A stretch of DNA of 64,000 bases, taken from the NCBI RefSeq assembly GCF_947179165.1, contig NC_077240.1, positions 7,552,001-7,616,000 of the forward strand, written 5' to 3'. This document shows positions 39,330 to 50,688 of the stretch, piece after piece. Position 1 is the first letter of the stretch. The number at the start of each line of letters is the position of its first letter. Below the pieces are notes generated by a model that saw nothing but the letters and a program-made list of their open reading frames with translations, had not been told where the DNA came from and ran no database searches. The position numbers and the translations under genes are program-made. The stretch comes from Solanum dulcamara (Eukaryota; Streptophyta; Magnoliopsida; Solanales; Solanaceae).

Positions 39330-40438
39330 TCAGTGTCTGATATATACTCATCTACATTTAATAAGGTTTCTTGTAACTTTTCTACTAATTGAGAGTTTCA
39401 AGTTTTACTATTATTTCTTTTAAGACATATGTTTGCTAAATGTTCTATGCTACCACAAGTATAACATTCTATTTTTTTTTATAATTTCTATCGTTTCTGT
39501 ATTTTCTAATGTGTCTATCTTTATTTAGATAAGACTTTTTGGCTGAGGATCTTCGTAAGTAGTATTTTTTTTATGTCTATGTGGCTTTTGATTATAAGAA
39601 GATCGTCTTTTGTATTTCTTTTGCTTACGTGGTTCTCTATCATAATTCTGAGTTGTATATATCATTGTCTTACAAAAATTCATCATTCTGTTTGAATTAT
39701 TTCTGTATTTGTATATTAGTACATTTTTCTTGTAATATTTTCATTATATGGTGAATTTTTTGTCCTACAGACCATAAGGCTGTAGGAGCTTGTATTACAC
39801 CTTGAGCCCGTTTGGATGAGCTTAAAAAAAATAACTTTTATGTATGAAGTGATTTTAGAACTTTGAAATGCTGAAAGTTATTTTTATAAATAAGCAGTTG
39901 AGTGTTTGGATAAAAGTGCTTATGATGTGAATTTTAGGGTTAAAAGAATAAAAAAAGGTAATTTGGAATTTAGTTAAAATATAAGGGATATAAAAGTAAT
40001 TTCCATGGTCAAAGAAAATGACTTTAAGCGCTTTAGAAAAAAAAAGTTAGGAATCCTAACTTTTCATTTTTGACTGACTTTAAAAACTTTATGGCTTAAA
40101 GTCAGTATTAGGCAAACACGTCCAAAAGCTAAAAAGGGGCTTTAAGTTGGTTTTGACCAACTTAAAGCCAATCCAAACGGACTCCTTATCTTTTATACCA
40201 TCTTTCTTCTATTTCTCTCCCTAAAGATCCGGGTAGTTTATGAAGTAGCTTTTTCCTAGTTCTTAGTCAAAAGTATTACCTCTAATAGTACAATAATAAA
40301 AATAGTCTTTGAGAAAGTCTTTTATATGCATCCAATTTGAAATACTTAATTGTTCTAATTTTATAACCACATTTCTTTGTAGTGTTACTAAACCGCTATT
40401 TGGATCTTCGCCTGTTAATAAAATATGTATTTTATTTG
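39330..40438 (-). pseudogene. Viral coat protein C-terminal part, right-end copy
   Basis: This 5'-truncated copy of the coat-protein end matches 30769-30378 and then continues. It reaches a zinc knuckle CYTCGSIEHLANIC at 39466-39425 (CX2CX4HX4C), the nucleic-acid binding motif of caulimovirus capsid proteins. Basic Lys/Arg/His-rich stretches precede it (39660-39540). Stops occur in frame, and a MITE splits it at 39804-40184. Confidence 0.75.
39804..40184. mobile_element. MITE inserted in the viral coat-protein copy
   Basis: A 381-bp non-coding element with ends GAGCCCGTTTGGATGAGCTT and (reverse complement) GAGTCCGTTTGGATTGGCTT. It is flanked by CTT at 39801-39803 and 40185-40187. The unoccupied site is visible in the left viral copy (ACACCTTATC at 30511-30520), so the 3-bp target duplication and exact limits are certain. 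A 3-bp duplication would suit PIF/Harbinger- or CACTA-like transposases; the family is not proven. Confidence 0.9.
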
Positions 40439-41668
40439 CAAAAAATCAAATCAACTCGAATGAGCGTTCACGATTTCTCAAAGTTAACATAAAAGCACAC
40501 AATAATTTGGTTTTGCATATGGCTTGAGTGGACATTATTGATTTAAATCTAATTTTCTTTAACTCAGGTGACCATCGGTTGATTATCAATACTTCTACTA
40601 AATTTATTAAATAGTCATATTTAGATTTCAATACATTAATTAACATAATTAAATGTATGAGTGCAATATAATTAATTAAATTATTAATAAAGATCTTGAG
40701 AGTCTATCGAAAATAATTTTTTTACTTTTGAAATTAAGATAAAATTTACGTGCACTTTATATTTTACCCTCCACGACCACATTTTTATTAAATTACATGA
40801 GATATATTATTATAAATTACTAATAAAGATTATCATCTACTCCACCTTTTATCATAAGTAATTATGTAATCTGTTAAATTATTTGACATTACAATTAATA
40901 TGTGCACCCCAATATGAAATTCTATAAATAAAAAATGTAAAATTGCAATTTTTGCAAATTAGAAAAAGTTTTCGAGCTTGCTTCAATTTTAATTAATTGA
41001 AAAGAAAAAATAAGGAAAATAAGTAGTGTCCTCGCAGATCTTGAACTGCCGGGTCATATATAAGTTTCTGGAGAGCCTATATTCTCTTTAAACATTCTTC
41101 AATCTTCAGCAAGGTAACTGCCGATTTCTCTGAATACTTCTCCTCACTAGTTGATCTTTCTGCAACTTTTTACTTTCGATTTTTGTCGTTAGATCTAAGG
41201 ATTTGTTACTGTCCGATCTGATTTTTCAAATTATTTATCTCTCAAATCTGTACGAAGATCCGATCAATTTGCGTGGATTTCACCGTTTTATGTTGTAATT
41301 TTAGTGATTTTGTACAGTCTGCTGTCGTAGTTTATTGTTTCTGAAATTTATTGCATTGCCGATGTCTATGAAATGAATGCTGTTTTCATTTCGTGTATAC
41401 TCATCTGTCAAACAATCTGTACCTTATCCGATCAATTTGCATTGATTTCACCGTTTTAGCAGTGTATGTCGTATTTAATTGTTCCTAAAACTTATCGCAT
41501 TGTTGATGTCTATGAAGTGAATGATGTTCTAATTTCGTATATACTCATCTGTCGGTTGTTTGGAATTTTTTTGATGCTTCTTACGTTTTTGAGTTTGCGT
41601 TCAAAATCCAGGTGGTATACGATCTATTGCCTAGGATCTGATACAACAAAATCTACTAAGCAGCAAAG
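40439..41668 (+). other. Spacer and 5' leader of the delta-COP gene
   Basis: After the viral right junction an AT-rich spacer of about 600 bp leads into the leader. A probable non-coding exon ends near 41115 (CAGCAAG/GTAACT), and an acceptor AAATCCAG at about 41611 precedes the exon with the ATG. The promoter start is not fixed. The pararetrovirus lies less than 1 kb upstream of this housekeeping gene. Confidence 0.5.
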
Positions 41669-44600
41669 ATGGTAATATTTCGGCTGATAAATTTGTATCA
41701 ACATAGTTGTGTAGATTTGAATGATTTGTCATTTTTTTAATTTTTTTTTAGAGATTATTAGCTAAGAAGAACACTGCAGTGATAACTATATACCGTTGTC
41801 CTAATATGCTGTGCAGGTTGTTCTAGCGGCTTCCATAATTTCTAAATCTGGCAAAGGTATGTCACATTCTACATATGTTTCTGGAATTATCTGGTTTGTG
41901 GAGACTAGTGTGATGTTAGTTGATGATTTATATGGCGGAATTCTACTAAAGTCAGAGCATGTAGGCAAAAATTGCTACTCCTCCTTTACATTTTATGTGT
42001 TTGATTGGAAATAGAGTTTAAAAATAGCATACTTTCAATGGAAAAATGGGAATGTTAAGATTAAAGAGTTTGTAGATATAAAAAAGTGTTTTCTTCATTA
42101 GAAAAAGTGTTTTTTTTTGTGGAAGAATGCTCTTGGAGTCTAAGAGCCTGTTTAGATTGGCTTTTGGCTTATGGCTTATAAGCCAAAAGTCATAAGTTAG
42201 AATTTCTAACTTATGACTTTTGGCTTAAAAATAAGTGCTTGTACACACATTTTAATTTTACCCAAACACTTCAAAACTGCTTAAAAGCTATTTTCGCTTA
42301 AAAACACCTAAAATAAACCAATCCAAACGGGCACTGAAGCTCGAAATAACATTTGACATTAAAAGAAGTTGCCGTTTCATTCACATTAATATGTAAAACT
42401 TCTCAAGTCAAATGTAAAAATTGCACTAAAGGCAGAGGAAATAGTTCCATTAAGTTATAGATAGAGGCACAAAGTATAAATAACCTCTAAGACATGTTAT
42501 TTTGGACATGTAAAATGTGAGCTTGCAACAAAGACTAGGCTGAATAATGTGCAGTGAAGTACTCTATAAAGGAGTTGGAATGTCTCAAGTTAATCATTTA
42601 ATTGAAAAGAGTTTTTCAACATTTCGCTTTTTTTAATCAGTCTTAGTTGCAAAGATGCCGAGGTGACGTTGGTATCATTGTATTTGATTATTTGTAATGG
42701 TTGACACTTGTCTTCCAAATAATATATTTGTCTTTATAAACGACTGTTATTTCATGGAAGAAGACATTTTTGGCGTGTTACTTTTCTTATGATGCTTTTT
42801 GGTGTGTTGCTACTGTATTGGTCGTTGTAATATTTGGTGGTTACCTATTGAAGACATTTATTCCAAGAAAAGTGCGGGAAAAGAATTATAACACATAGGA
42901 CTGCTTTTAGGAAGTAGTAATGTTTTCTCCTACTTAATTAATTGGGAGTTTATAAGACTATCATTAAAAGAAATGTGACAGGCTTCTGCCCATCAAAAAA
43001 AGAAAAAACAATGTTGACAGGCTTCCTGTGGTATTCTTCTTATTGAGAGAAGAAGAAAGAAGAGAGAAGAGAAAAGACAAGTATTTGTGCCGCAACTGCT
43101 ATGTTCTTCTTTAGTAGTAGTATTGGTGTGACTAATAAATATAAAATAATATTTTCCTAGAAGGGGAGGGGAAGGAAATGAAAGTTATGTAGAAGAAAGC
43201 AATAAAACATGGAATGCAAACTTAAGTTAGAAAGTAAAGGGCAGAAAAGAGATAATGTCTACCTTCTAAAAAATTAGAACATAGTTGTAATTGCTTGTCT
43301 TTTGTAGCTGCTGTGTTCGAGTGTAGTGGTACACTTACGACAAAGCTGGGGGAGGGTCAAATTGTTGGAACCACGAAGGGTTCTATTTCCTCACTTTGGC
43401 TTTTCACTTAACTGTGATGTTTCTATCTTCTAATTCCATAGGTCTAGGTCAGAATTGTTTTCTTTCTTATTTTTTCATTTGAAAGGTGTAAGAGCTTCTG
43501 TCACTATGATATCCCTCTTGTGTATCAGTAGTCCCATGACTCTGCCCATTTGATAGTTCATTTGGTTTTCTGCTCTTACAGAAGCAGCTTCTTTTGTTTG
43601 TTTGTTTGTGTTAGGACTTGGGATGTGTTATTCAACCATTTCTTGCATGTTGATGTCCAATATTCTTTTATTCATGTAATAGGATGGATTTGCCACTGAC
43701 CCATATTGACCAAATCATCTCATTGTCTTCTGCAGCTCTTGTCTCGAGGCAATTTGTTGATATGTCTCGTATAAGAATTGAAGGATATCTTGCAGCTTTT
43801 CCCAAATTGGTTGGTATAGGAAAGCAGCATACATATATTGAGACTGAAAATGTGCGATATGTTTACCAGCCGATAGAATCTCTGTACTTGCTCCTTGTGA
43901 CCAACAAACAGAGCAACATTCTTGAAGATTTGGAGACACTGAGGCTGCTGTCTAAACTAGTATCCTTTCTCTTCCTCTGATACTGAAGTTAGATTATCCT
44001 TTCTTCTCAGCATTAGATTGTCTTTATCCGCTTTTGTTCATAGAATAACTGCTTTTAAAAAGAATATTTTTTAATTTCTCTAACCTGCAAGATGTAACTC
44101 CAAATTCAGTCCAAATAAATATAAATAAGCAAGTTTTCATGTGCATGCTACTAGAGATTTTTCTGCAAATGGAAAAGTTTGGGAAATTCCTTGACCGTTA
44201 TTAGGTGCCTGAATATTCTTATTCACTAGATGAGGAAGGAATTGGCAGGACAGCTTTTGAGCTTATTTTTGCATTTGATGAAGTGATCTCTCTTGGACAC
44301 AAGGAAAATGTTACAGTTACACAAGTCAAGCAGTACTGTGAAATGGAGAGTCACGAGGAGAGATTACACAAGTTAGTCTTACAGAACAAGATAAATGAAA
44401 CTAAGGATGTCATGAAGCGTAAAGCCAGTGAGATTGACAAAAGCAAGGTAGTTCAAAAGTCACATGTCAGCTGTGCTAAATGTTTAATTTATTCCCTTTT
44501 TCATGTCTTGGGTCTATTTGATTGTACTGTTGACATAATTTTCTACACATTTACTTTGCAGATCGAGAAGAATAGAGGTGACAAAGGAGGTTTCATGTCA

Positions 44601-45590
44601 CTGCAATCCATGGGTTCTGGAAGAATCGATACTGGCTTTGGCAGCGACTCAGGCATATCTAACACAGGAGGCAGTGGTTTTGGTAGTGGTTCTGGATTTG
44701 GTCTAAGCCCTGATGTGGACACATTTTCCACCAAATCCAAGGGTTTGTATTTGTTTCACCCTATCAATGTGATGTGTCTTTAGCTTGTTGCTAGATCTCT
44801 ATAGAGGGGGTGCATCAACCGTTTTTGCATGTTTGCTCGTGCAGTTCTTTTTTTCCTAGGTTACACATGTCTTTAAGCTGCAGACATACCCTTTTGATGT
44901 TATAGGTGCACGTACTGTGTAGGGAAGCAGTACGTACAATTTTGATGTGAAGGAAAAAGCCATCCTTTTTAATAAATGTTGAATTGAGTATATAGGGATG
45001 ATCCAAAAGAATATAGTATGAAAAAGATATGCTTTTATAGGTGATTAAGAAGAATGAAAATGAAGGAGAAGGAGAACACACAACTTTCTTCCAAAATTTT
45101 CCTCGCAGAATGTAGAAGGTTGATATGTGACACACTCCAGAAAATTATCAAGAATTCCTAGAAAACCCTTGCCTAAAAACTCTATCCTTTGGAATATCAA
45201 ATTTGCAGGTTCTCTTGGAGAACCTTAGAGAATTGATTGGAAACCAATTATGAAGATGTAGCTAATGGCAATTTTGTGTATCAGGTCGTCCAGCTGCATC
45301 TGCATCTGCTCCACCGAAAGGTCTTGGTATGCAGCTGGGTAAAACACAGAAGGCCAACCAATTTCTGGAATCCCTAAAAGCTGAGGGTGAAGTAATTGTT
45401 GAGGATGTGAGGCCAATCATTGGTCAGGCCAAACCAGCTGCTGCTCCACTAACTGATCCCGTCACGTTGACTGTTGAAGAGAAGATTAATGTAACACTAA
45501 AGCGTGACGGTGGTGTCAGCAATTTTGTTGTCCAGGGTACTTTGTCTCTTCAAATTCTGAACCAAGAAGATGCTTTTATCCAAGTGCAGG

Positions 45591-45626
<36 letters not shown>

Positions 45627-48314
45627 AAGTATGCTGAGGCTCCTAGGAAAAAGTCTAACATTGTCGAGACTATGCCAATGTCCAATGTCAACAATTTTAG
45701 TTATATGTAGACGTCCTTGGTGAAGCAGAGTTCATCATTTATGTCCTCTGCAGCCAAACACTGTTTCCAGCTCTACTCATTTGATTGCATTTGATATGCG
45801 ACTGGCAAGCATTTGAAATTTTGAAAGAGGGTAAAGATGAACCTAATAGTTTTTTTCCGCGTTTCCTTGGAATATATGACTTCTCCCTAAGAAAATTTGT
45901 AAAACACGTCCGGCATGCACTCTTTATAATAAAGCTGAAGACTCCCTAGGCCCCTTTCCATTTGAAATGCTTGTCTAAACTGGACTCTCTAGCTCTGCAT
46001 TTGGAAGTCTATCTGACCTCAGAAGGTATTCATATTTGCTTTGCTTGTGAATTTTGTGATAGTGTGGTTTACTGTTCATTCCATACTATATGTTCAGATT
46101 GAAACCAGTGGTAATCCAGCAATCCTCTTCAAAGCACACCCAAACATGAGCAAGGAGTTGTTTGCAAATGAAAATATTCTGGGCCTTAAAGATCCCAATA
46201 GGCCATTTCCCACAGGTCAAGGTGGTGATGGTGTTAGTCTTTTGAGGTGGAGAATGCAAAGCACAGATGAGTCAATTTTGCCGTTGACAAGTAAGCTTCA
46301 TGAATTTCAGTTGACGCTTCTCTAAATCTCCGTGTTGTCTTCTGTGTTTAATTAATTGTTATCCTTTATCATTGATTCAAATATTTTGTCTCAGTTAACT
46401 GCTGGCCTTCAGTTTCTGGAAGCGAAACCTATGTGAATATCGAGTATGAAACCCCCGCACAGATGGATCTACAAAATGTTGTAATTTCTGTACCCCTGCC
46501 AGCTCTCAGGGAGGCTCCAAATATACAACAGATAGACGGAGAGTGGAGGTGTTCTTTTAACTTAAGCTTTTATTCTTTTGCTAGTTTTAATTCTCACTGG
46601 ATTTTAAAACTGAATCTTACATAGATCTTCTTATGATAGAGGCTTTCAAACCTGAAATGGCCTTTGCATAGAAGACCATGCTACTTCTAAGATGCTAATT
46701 TGTTTATTGCTTCTAAAAATGCCTAGTTTGCACCTCTGCGGTCAGAGCGAAGCAGTTGCTTCATGTTTATTATTTCATGTAGTTGCATATAGATAGGATT
46801 TTTGGAGAATCATTGGTTTGGAAAGTTCACACATCACGTGGCTCTTCAAAGGAGGGATGAATGTCACTTAGTTATTCCTTCCGATGCTAGCTTCAATTCC
46901 GGTTGCTTTCCTTGAAGAAGAAATATGAACTGCTATATTCATTTTGGTTGCACCTCGTAAGAATTATTAAATAAGATTGTTTGGTAGAACGTATGTAGTG
47001 CTTAAGTGAAATTGAGTGTAGAGAAAAATTGACATGAAAAAGTAAATGGTATTTGGGCCACTGGTTGCAGTTAGATCTGTATTGTTGTACTTGTGTGGTA
47101 TGATAATATTGAGGAAAATGGTAACTCAGTCAAAATGCAGTGCAGAATGTATAATTTCATCCCTTTATTCATAGACCTTATTGATAGACCTAATTGTAGT
47201 TGGCCAAGGCCCCGATTTGAATTGACCAAAGATATAATATTAAGTGCTTTTTTGAGTCATAGATGATTGACTGACCTTTTTGACTGGGAACTTGTATGGA
47301 TCTGCTGGATTGTGCTGTACAGATTGTCAAAAGTTTCTATGTAGAATTAAATATTTTTCACCCTCGAATCGCAGGTACGATTCCAGAAATTCTGTTTTGG
47401 AGTGGTCTGTTCTTCTCATTGACAATTCGAACCGCAGGTTAGCTTATGTTAAAGTTTGTTCGATCGAAGCACACAGCCATTAAGGCTTGTTTGTCTTTCA
47501 GTCTTTCTAACGTGAAAGTTTGGAAACTTTGCAGTGGAGCACTAGAATTTGTTGTTCCAGCAGCTGATCCGTCGGTCTTCTTTCCAATTTCTGCACAGTT
47601 AACTTCCTCGAGAACCTTCAGTGACGTGAAGGTTTGCTCCTAATCTTCCATGTGATATTGCTCAGTCATTTTGGTGTTTAGGTGGTGTGGCTCTAATTTT
47701 TCCCCACTTTATGCTGACCATTAGGCAGTTAGTGTCTGGAGATTATCTGATGCTCTTGCCACATGTTCGTTGCTATTTTGATTTATTTGCATGCAATCAT
47801 TATATCTAATCTGCTATTATACCTTTTCATTTTCATGAGAGTGTCTTCTTCTTGTGGTTGTTATGCTTTACCTCTTGTTATCTTAACTGTTAATACAGTG
47901 TTCATGGAATTTTCTGTGTTGTGATTCTATGCAGTCGATCTTGTTTATAGAAAATTTAGACAGCAATTGTTTTGCTGAATGATGATATTAGTAACATCAA
48001 CTCTAATTATAGACCCCTAATTTTTTCCGGATTACTAGGAAAGAAGTGTTATTGCTTTATAGAAATCTATACTGAATATCCTAGATTCCCTTCACTGTCA
48101 GCTGATACTTTTGTAATTGAAATTGGTGTGTTCCTTTGTTTTCTTCACTATACTCCAGGTCCAATAACCATGTGCCCGGATTTGGTTGTTTTATCTGGTA
48201 ACACGATTTGGTTTAAAATTTCAGGTTGTCAACGTTCTGCCTCTAAAAGGTGGGGCCACTCCCAAGCATTCTCAAAGAACACTGCTGGCCACGGAGACTT
48301 ACCAAGTTGTGTGA
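41669..48314 (+). CDS. Coatomer subunit delta (delta-COP)
   Basis: Subunit of the COPI coat that drives Golgi-to-ER and intra-Golgi vesicle traffic. Eleven coding exons join in frame: 41669-41671 (ATG alone), 41817-41856, 43736-43959, 44205-44447, 44562-44742, 45285-45589, 46098-46290, 46395-46548, 47375-47437, 47535-47631 and 48225-48314. They give 530 aa, close to the 527 aa of Arabidopsis. The N-terminus [20 protein letters not shown] is the longin-like domain. It continues through [13 protein letters not shown] and [20 protein letters not shown] Gly/Ser-rich linker lies near residues 180-225. The C-terminal mu-homology domain includes [38 protein letters not shown] and the end [26 protein letters not shown]. 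No lesion is seen. The second intron, 1.9 kb, holds a MITE. Confidence 0.96.
42144..42334. mobile_element. MITE in delta-COP intron 2
   Basis: An element of about 190 bp begins GAGCCTGTTTAGATTGGCTT and ends CCAATCCAAACGGGCAC, imperfect inverted ends related to those of the MITE at 39804-40184. Inside is a hairpin-prone AAGCCAAAAGTCATAAGTTA / TAACTTATGACTTTTGGCTT palindrome. Flanking triplets TAA and TGA could be a decayed 3-bp duplication. Confidence 0.75.
45593..45624. repeat. (CT)n microsatellite next to a delta-COP donor
   Basis: A run of about 15 CT units begins a few bases after the GT donor of exon 6 (45590). Confidence 0.9.
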
Positions 48315-50136
48315 CCATAAAGGCAGCATCAAATTATGCCCCTCTATCAACATTATAGGACTTATTTTATTTCATTTTTGTTCAGACTTTTGTTTGCCTT
48401 TTACTTGTTCTCCAACTCAGAGTTTTTTCCCAATATGATCATGTACGGAGATGGAATAACTTTGTTAGGTTGAACTTAGAAAGTCTTGTGCATTTATAGC
48501 GTAAGTCGATCAACTTTAGCGCAATTGAATTGAACTAAAATTTGAGCATTCGATTTTTTTCTTTTTCTTTGTTGTGCTAATATTTCCTTGTTCGTTTTTT
48601 CCTCATGACTCATGAGGTCTCTCTTTGGTTGTTGAAAATGTTTTTATATTGATAGTTCTCTTACCTTAATAGAACAACTTACTCTAATGCCACCGGCAGA
48701 GCAAGTGTTTTATTTTCGTTTTGTACTTATATTTCAACAAGAGATGCTTCTCTTAATATCATGGTACTCTTTCAAGATAGGGTGAATCTGTTGCTTTCGA
48801 CTCTCTAGAGCTGTTAAATTTAGAGAATACTTCGGATTATTCAAAACCAAATAGAAACAAATGTTCGAGCAAGTGTCCTTTGTTGGAGCAAAAAACAAAA
48901 AAATGTTTTACCTTATTTTCGAGAGTTCAAATTTGAACTCAAGAATATTGTACTAGGGGTGCTATTCTTTAATTAAAACAACTCATTCTATATAACAATG
49001 AAGTTATGGGTTAATTAATAGAGAAGGATATGTCCATCTATTTCTTTTCAATTAGGGGAACAATGTATATAGAATAGCTTTAATAAAGGGGACAATAATT
49101 TACCCAAAACTTCATTCTTATTTTGAAGTGTCAGCCTCAGCCACGTGTCTTTATTGATATTTGTACTCACCAAGAGAAGTGATACAAACCCACATGCATA
49201 AATTATTGAATTGACATAGTAGGTAATATACATAGATCAGTCAACTATATTTAAAACTAGAAGAAAAAAGAAACTTATAAGTAGAAGACAGGTGTATTAT
49301 CTTGTGTAAAAAACTGATGATTAAATGACTCTTCCCATTATGGGCAATACTATTCTCGAAACTCCTCTCACAGAAACAACTGTCACCATCACCTTGTATA
49401 TTAATTATTATACCTTCTCTTTTTTCAAGGTTTGATTCGTATTACGATAATTAAATTAATTAATGTTCAATTTAAATTCAAACGTATTTTTTTTATATAT
49501 ATTTAAAGATTATATATATAAAGAACTACTGTATAAATCATAGCAGTATCATTCATAAACATTAATATTTTCATGAAGCACGCCTAAGTGGTGTAGTAAT
49601 ATTTTCATGTGCTACATTATTTAATTTGAGGCAAACAACGAATATATGTATTTTCCCTAAGCAGCATACATGTGCAGAGCTACAAATTCTTTTTAAAAAA
49701 AGGGTAAATGAAGCATTTCACACATAAAGTTACTTCATCGTTTATTATTCACTCATGCCAAACCCCAAAGTGTACAAACCCCGTTTACTTGGTCAATAAT
49801 TGACAGATTATATCCTAGGCGGATCCATGATTCCAATATTAGGGGTTCGAGTTTGAAATATACCTTCAAATTTTATTATTTGTATTTATTTAGTATTTTT
49901 TTAAACACATATACATGATTCCAGCCAATATACGTCCTTATCTACACAGGATGTTGTCACTTTATGTGAAGAGGTGAATCTATCTCAGCTTACCTTCCAA
50001 TCAACTTCATTTTTTTTTTTTGGTCCTCACCATACTTTCCAACCCTTAAAACCTATCTCTACCTCATTTCCACATCATATATCTATGCATACATAACACA
50101 CACATCTTCTTGGATAGCTTTAAGTCAAAAGAGAAA
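48315..50136. other. Intergenic region
   Basis: 3' untranslated sequence of delta-COP followed by AT-rich DNA. No further gene is supported. A probable promoter for the next gene lies towards the 3' end but has no unambiguous TATA box. Confidence 0.45.
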
Positions 50137-50688
50137 ATGGATGGGTACACCAAGATCAATGGAACCAATAAATCAAGATCCAACAATTTCTCAGATCTCC
50201 AATCTTTCCCCCAACCCCACAAAACCAATGAGAATCTTAGCCCAAATCACACCGTTTTTCATGATATGATAGATCTTGAATCCATGTCCAAAAGCCAACA
50301 ACGCAAGAACCAAGAAACCCATGATGAGAATGAAGATGCCATTGCCAATGAAGAAAATATGAAAGGCAACAACAACAATATTCCTAGTGGTGTGAAATTG
50401 AGCAGGGCTAGCTCTGTTTCATCAGCAGCTTCAGCAAACAGATTTCGGCTAGAAAGACAAGGGAGCAAGAGCACAACAACATCATCATTTGAATCAGTTA
50501 AGAGAGCTTTCTCAATGAGAAGATGTTCATCAGTTTCTGACAAGTATTGCAGGATTCATGATCAGGGATTCACCATTTCGTCTCCGATAATGGATGATAT
50601 TGCTGAAGCTCATGAGGATAGGAAGAAGAAGAAGAAAAATGGAAGTGGCAGAATCCTAAAAGCCTGTAAGCGCCTTTTTGGAATCTGA
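50137..50688 (+). CDS. Ser/Asn-rich protein with conserved basic C-terminal tail, unknown function
   Basis: I do not recognise a named domain. The ATG at 50137 is the first in frame and gives 183 aa without introns. The first half is polar and low-complexity, with an Asn run near residue 80. A Ser-rich stretch (LSRASSVSSAASANRFRLER) follows. The last third looks conserved: VKRAFSMRRCSSVSDKYCRI, then a Lys run and the terminus GRILKACKRLFGI. The RxxS-type serines and the amphipathic basic end would suit phosphorylation and membrane or partner binding, but that is inference. It is the intact member of a duplicated pair; the other member (55466-55891) is broken. Confidence 0.75.
   Translation: MDGYTKINGTNKSRSNNFSDLQSFPQPHKTNENLSPNHTVFHDMIDLESMSKSQQRKNQETHDENEDAIANEENMKGNNNNIPSGVKLSRASSVSSAASANRFRLERQGSKSTTTSSFESVKRAFSMRRCSSVSDKYCRIHDQGFTISSPIMDDIAEAHEDRKKKKKNGSGRILKACKRLFGI

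Larger units (their letters stand above)
30378..40438 (-). mobile_element. Endogenous pararetrovirus, longer than one genome unit, degenerate
   Basis: This is an integrated caulimovirus-like genome on the minus strand. Left-end sequence 30378-30769 recurs at 39662-40438 (interrupted there by a MITE). The insertion is therefore circularly permuted and slightly longer than one unit. The offset of the two copies is about 9.28 kb, or about 9.17 kb without the nested SINE. Minus-strand order: coat-protein part, zinc knuckle, protease, RT, RNase H, viroplasmin-like frame, pregenomic promoter and leader, tRNA-Met primer site, coiled-coil ORF1, movement protein, coat protein. This order fits the Solendovirus type (tobacco vein clearing virus relatives). 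There are no LTRs and no integrase. Stops and frameshifts interrupt every gene, so it is a fossil. Confidence 0.88.

Noticed and set aside
30378..40438. LTR retrotransposon
   Set aside because: The terminal repeats are internal coat-protein sequence, not LTRs with TG...CA ends. No integrase is present. Movement-protein and viroplasmin-like frames and a tRNA-Met site identify a pararetrovirus.
30378..40438. Inducible, intact endogenous virus
   Set aside because: Every gene has stops or frameshifts, a SINE and a MITE are inserted, and an RNase H catalytic residue is changed.
50110..50136. Earlier start for the Ser-rich protein
   Set aside because: The codon at 50110 is TTG, not ATG. The first ATG in frame is at 50137.
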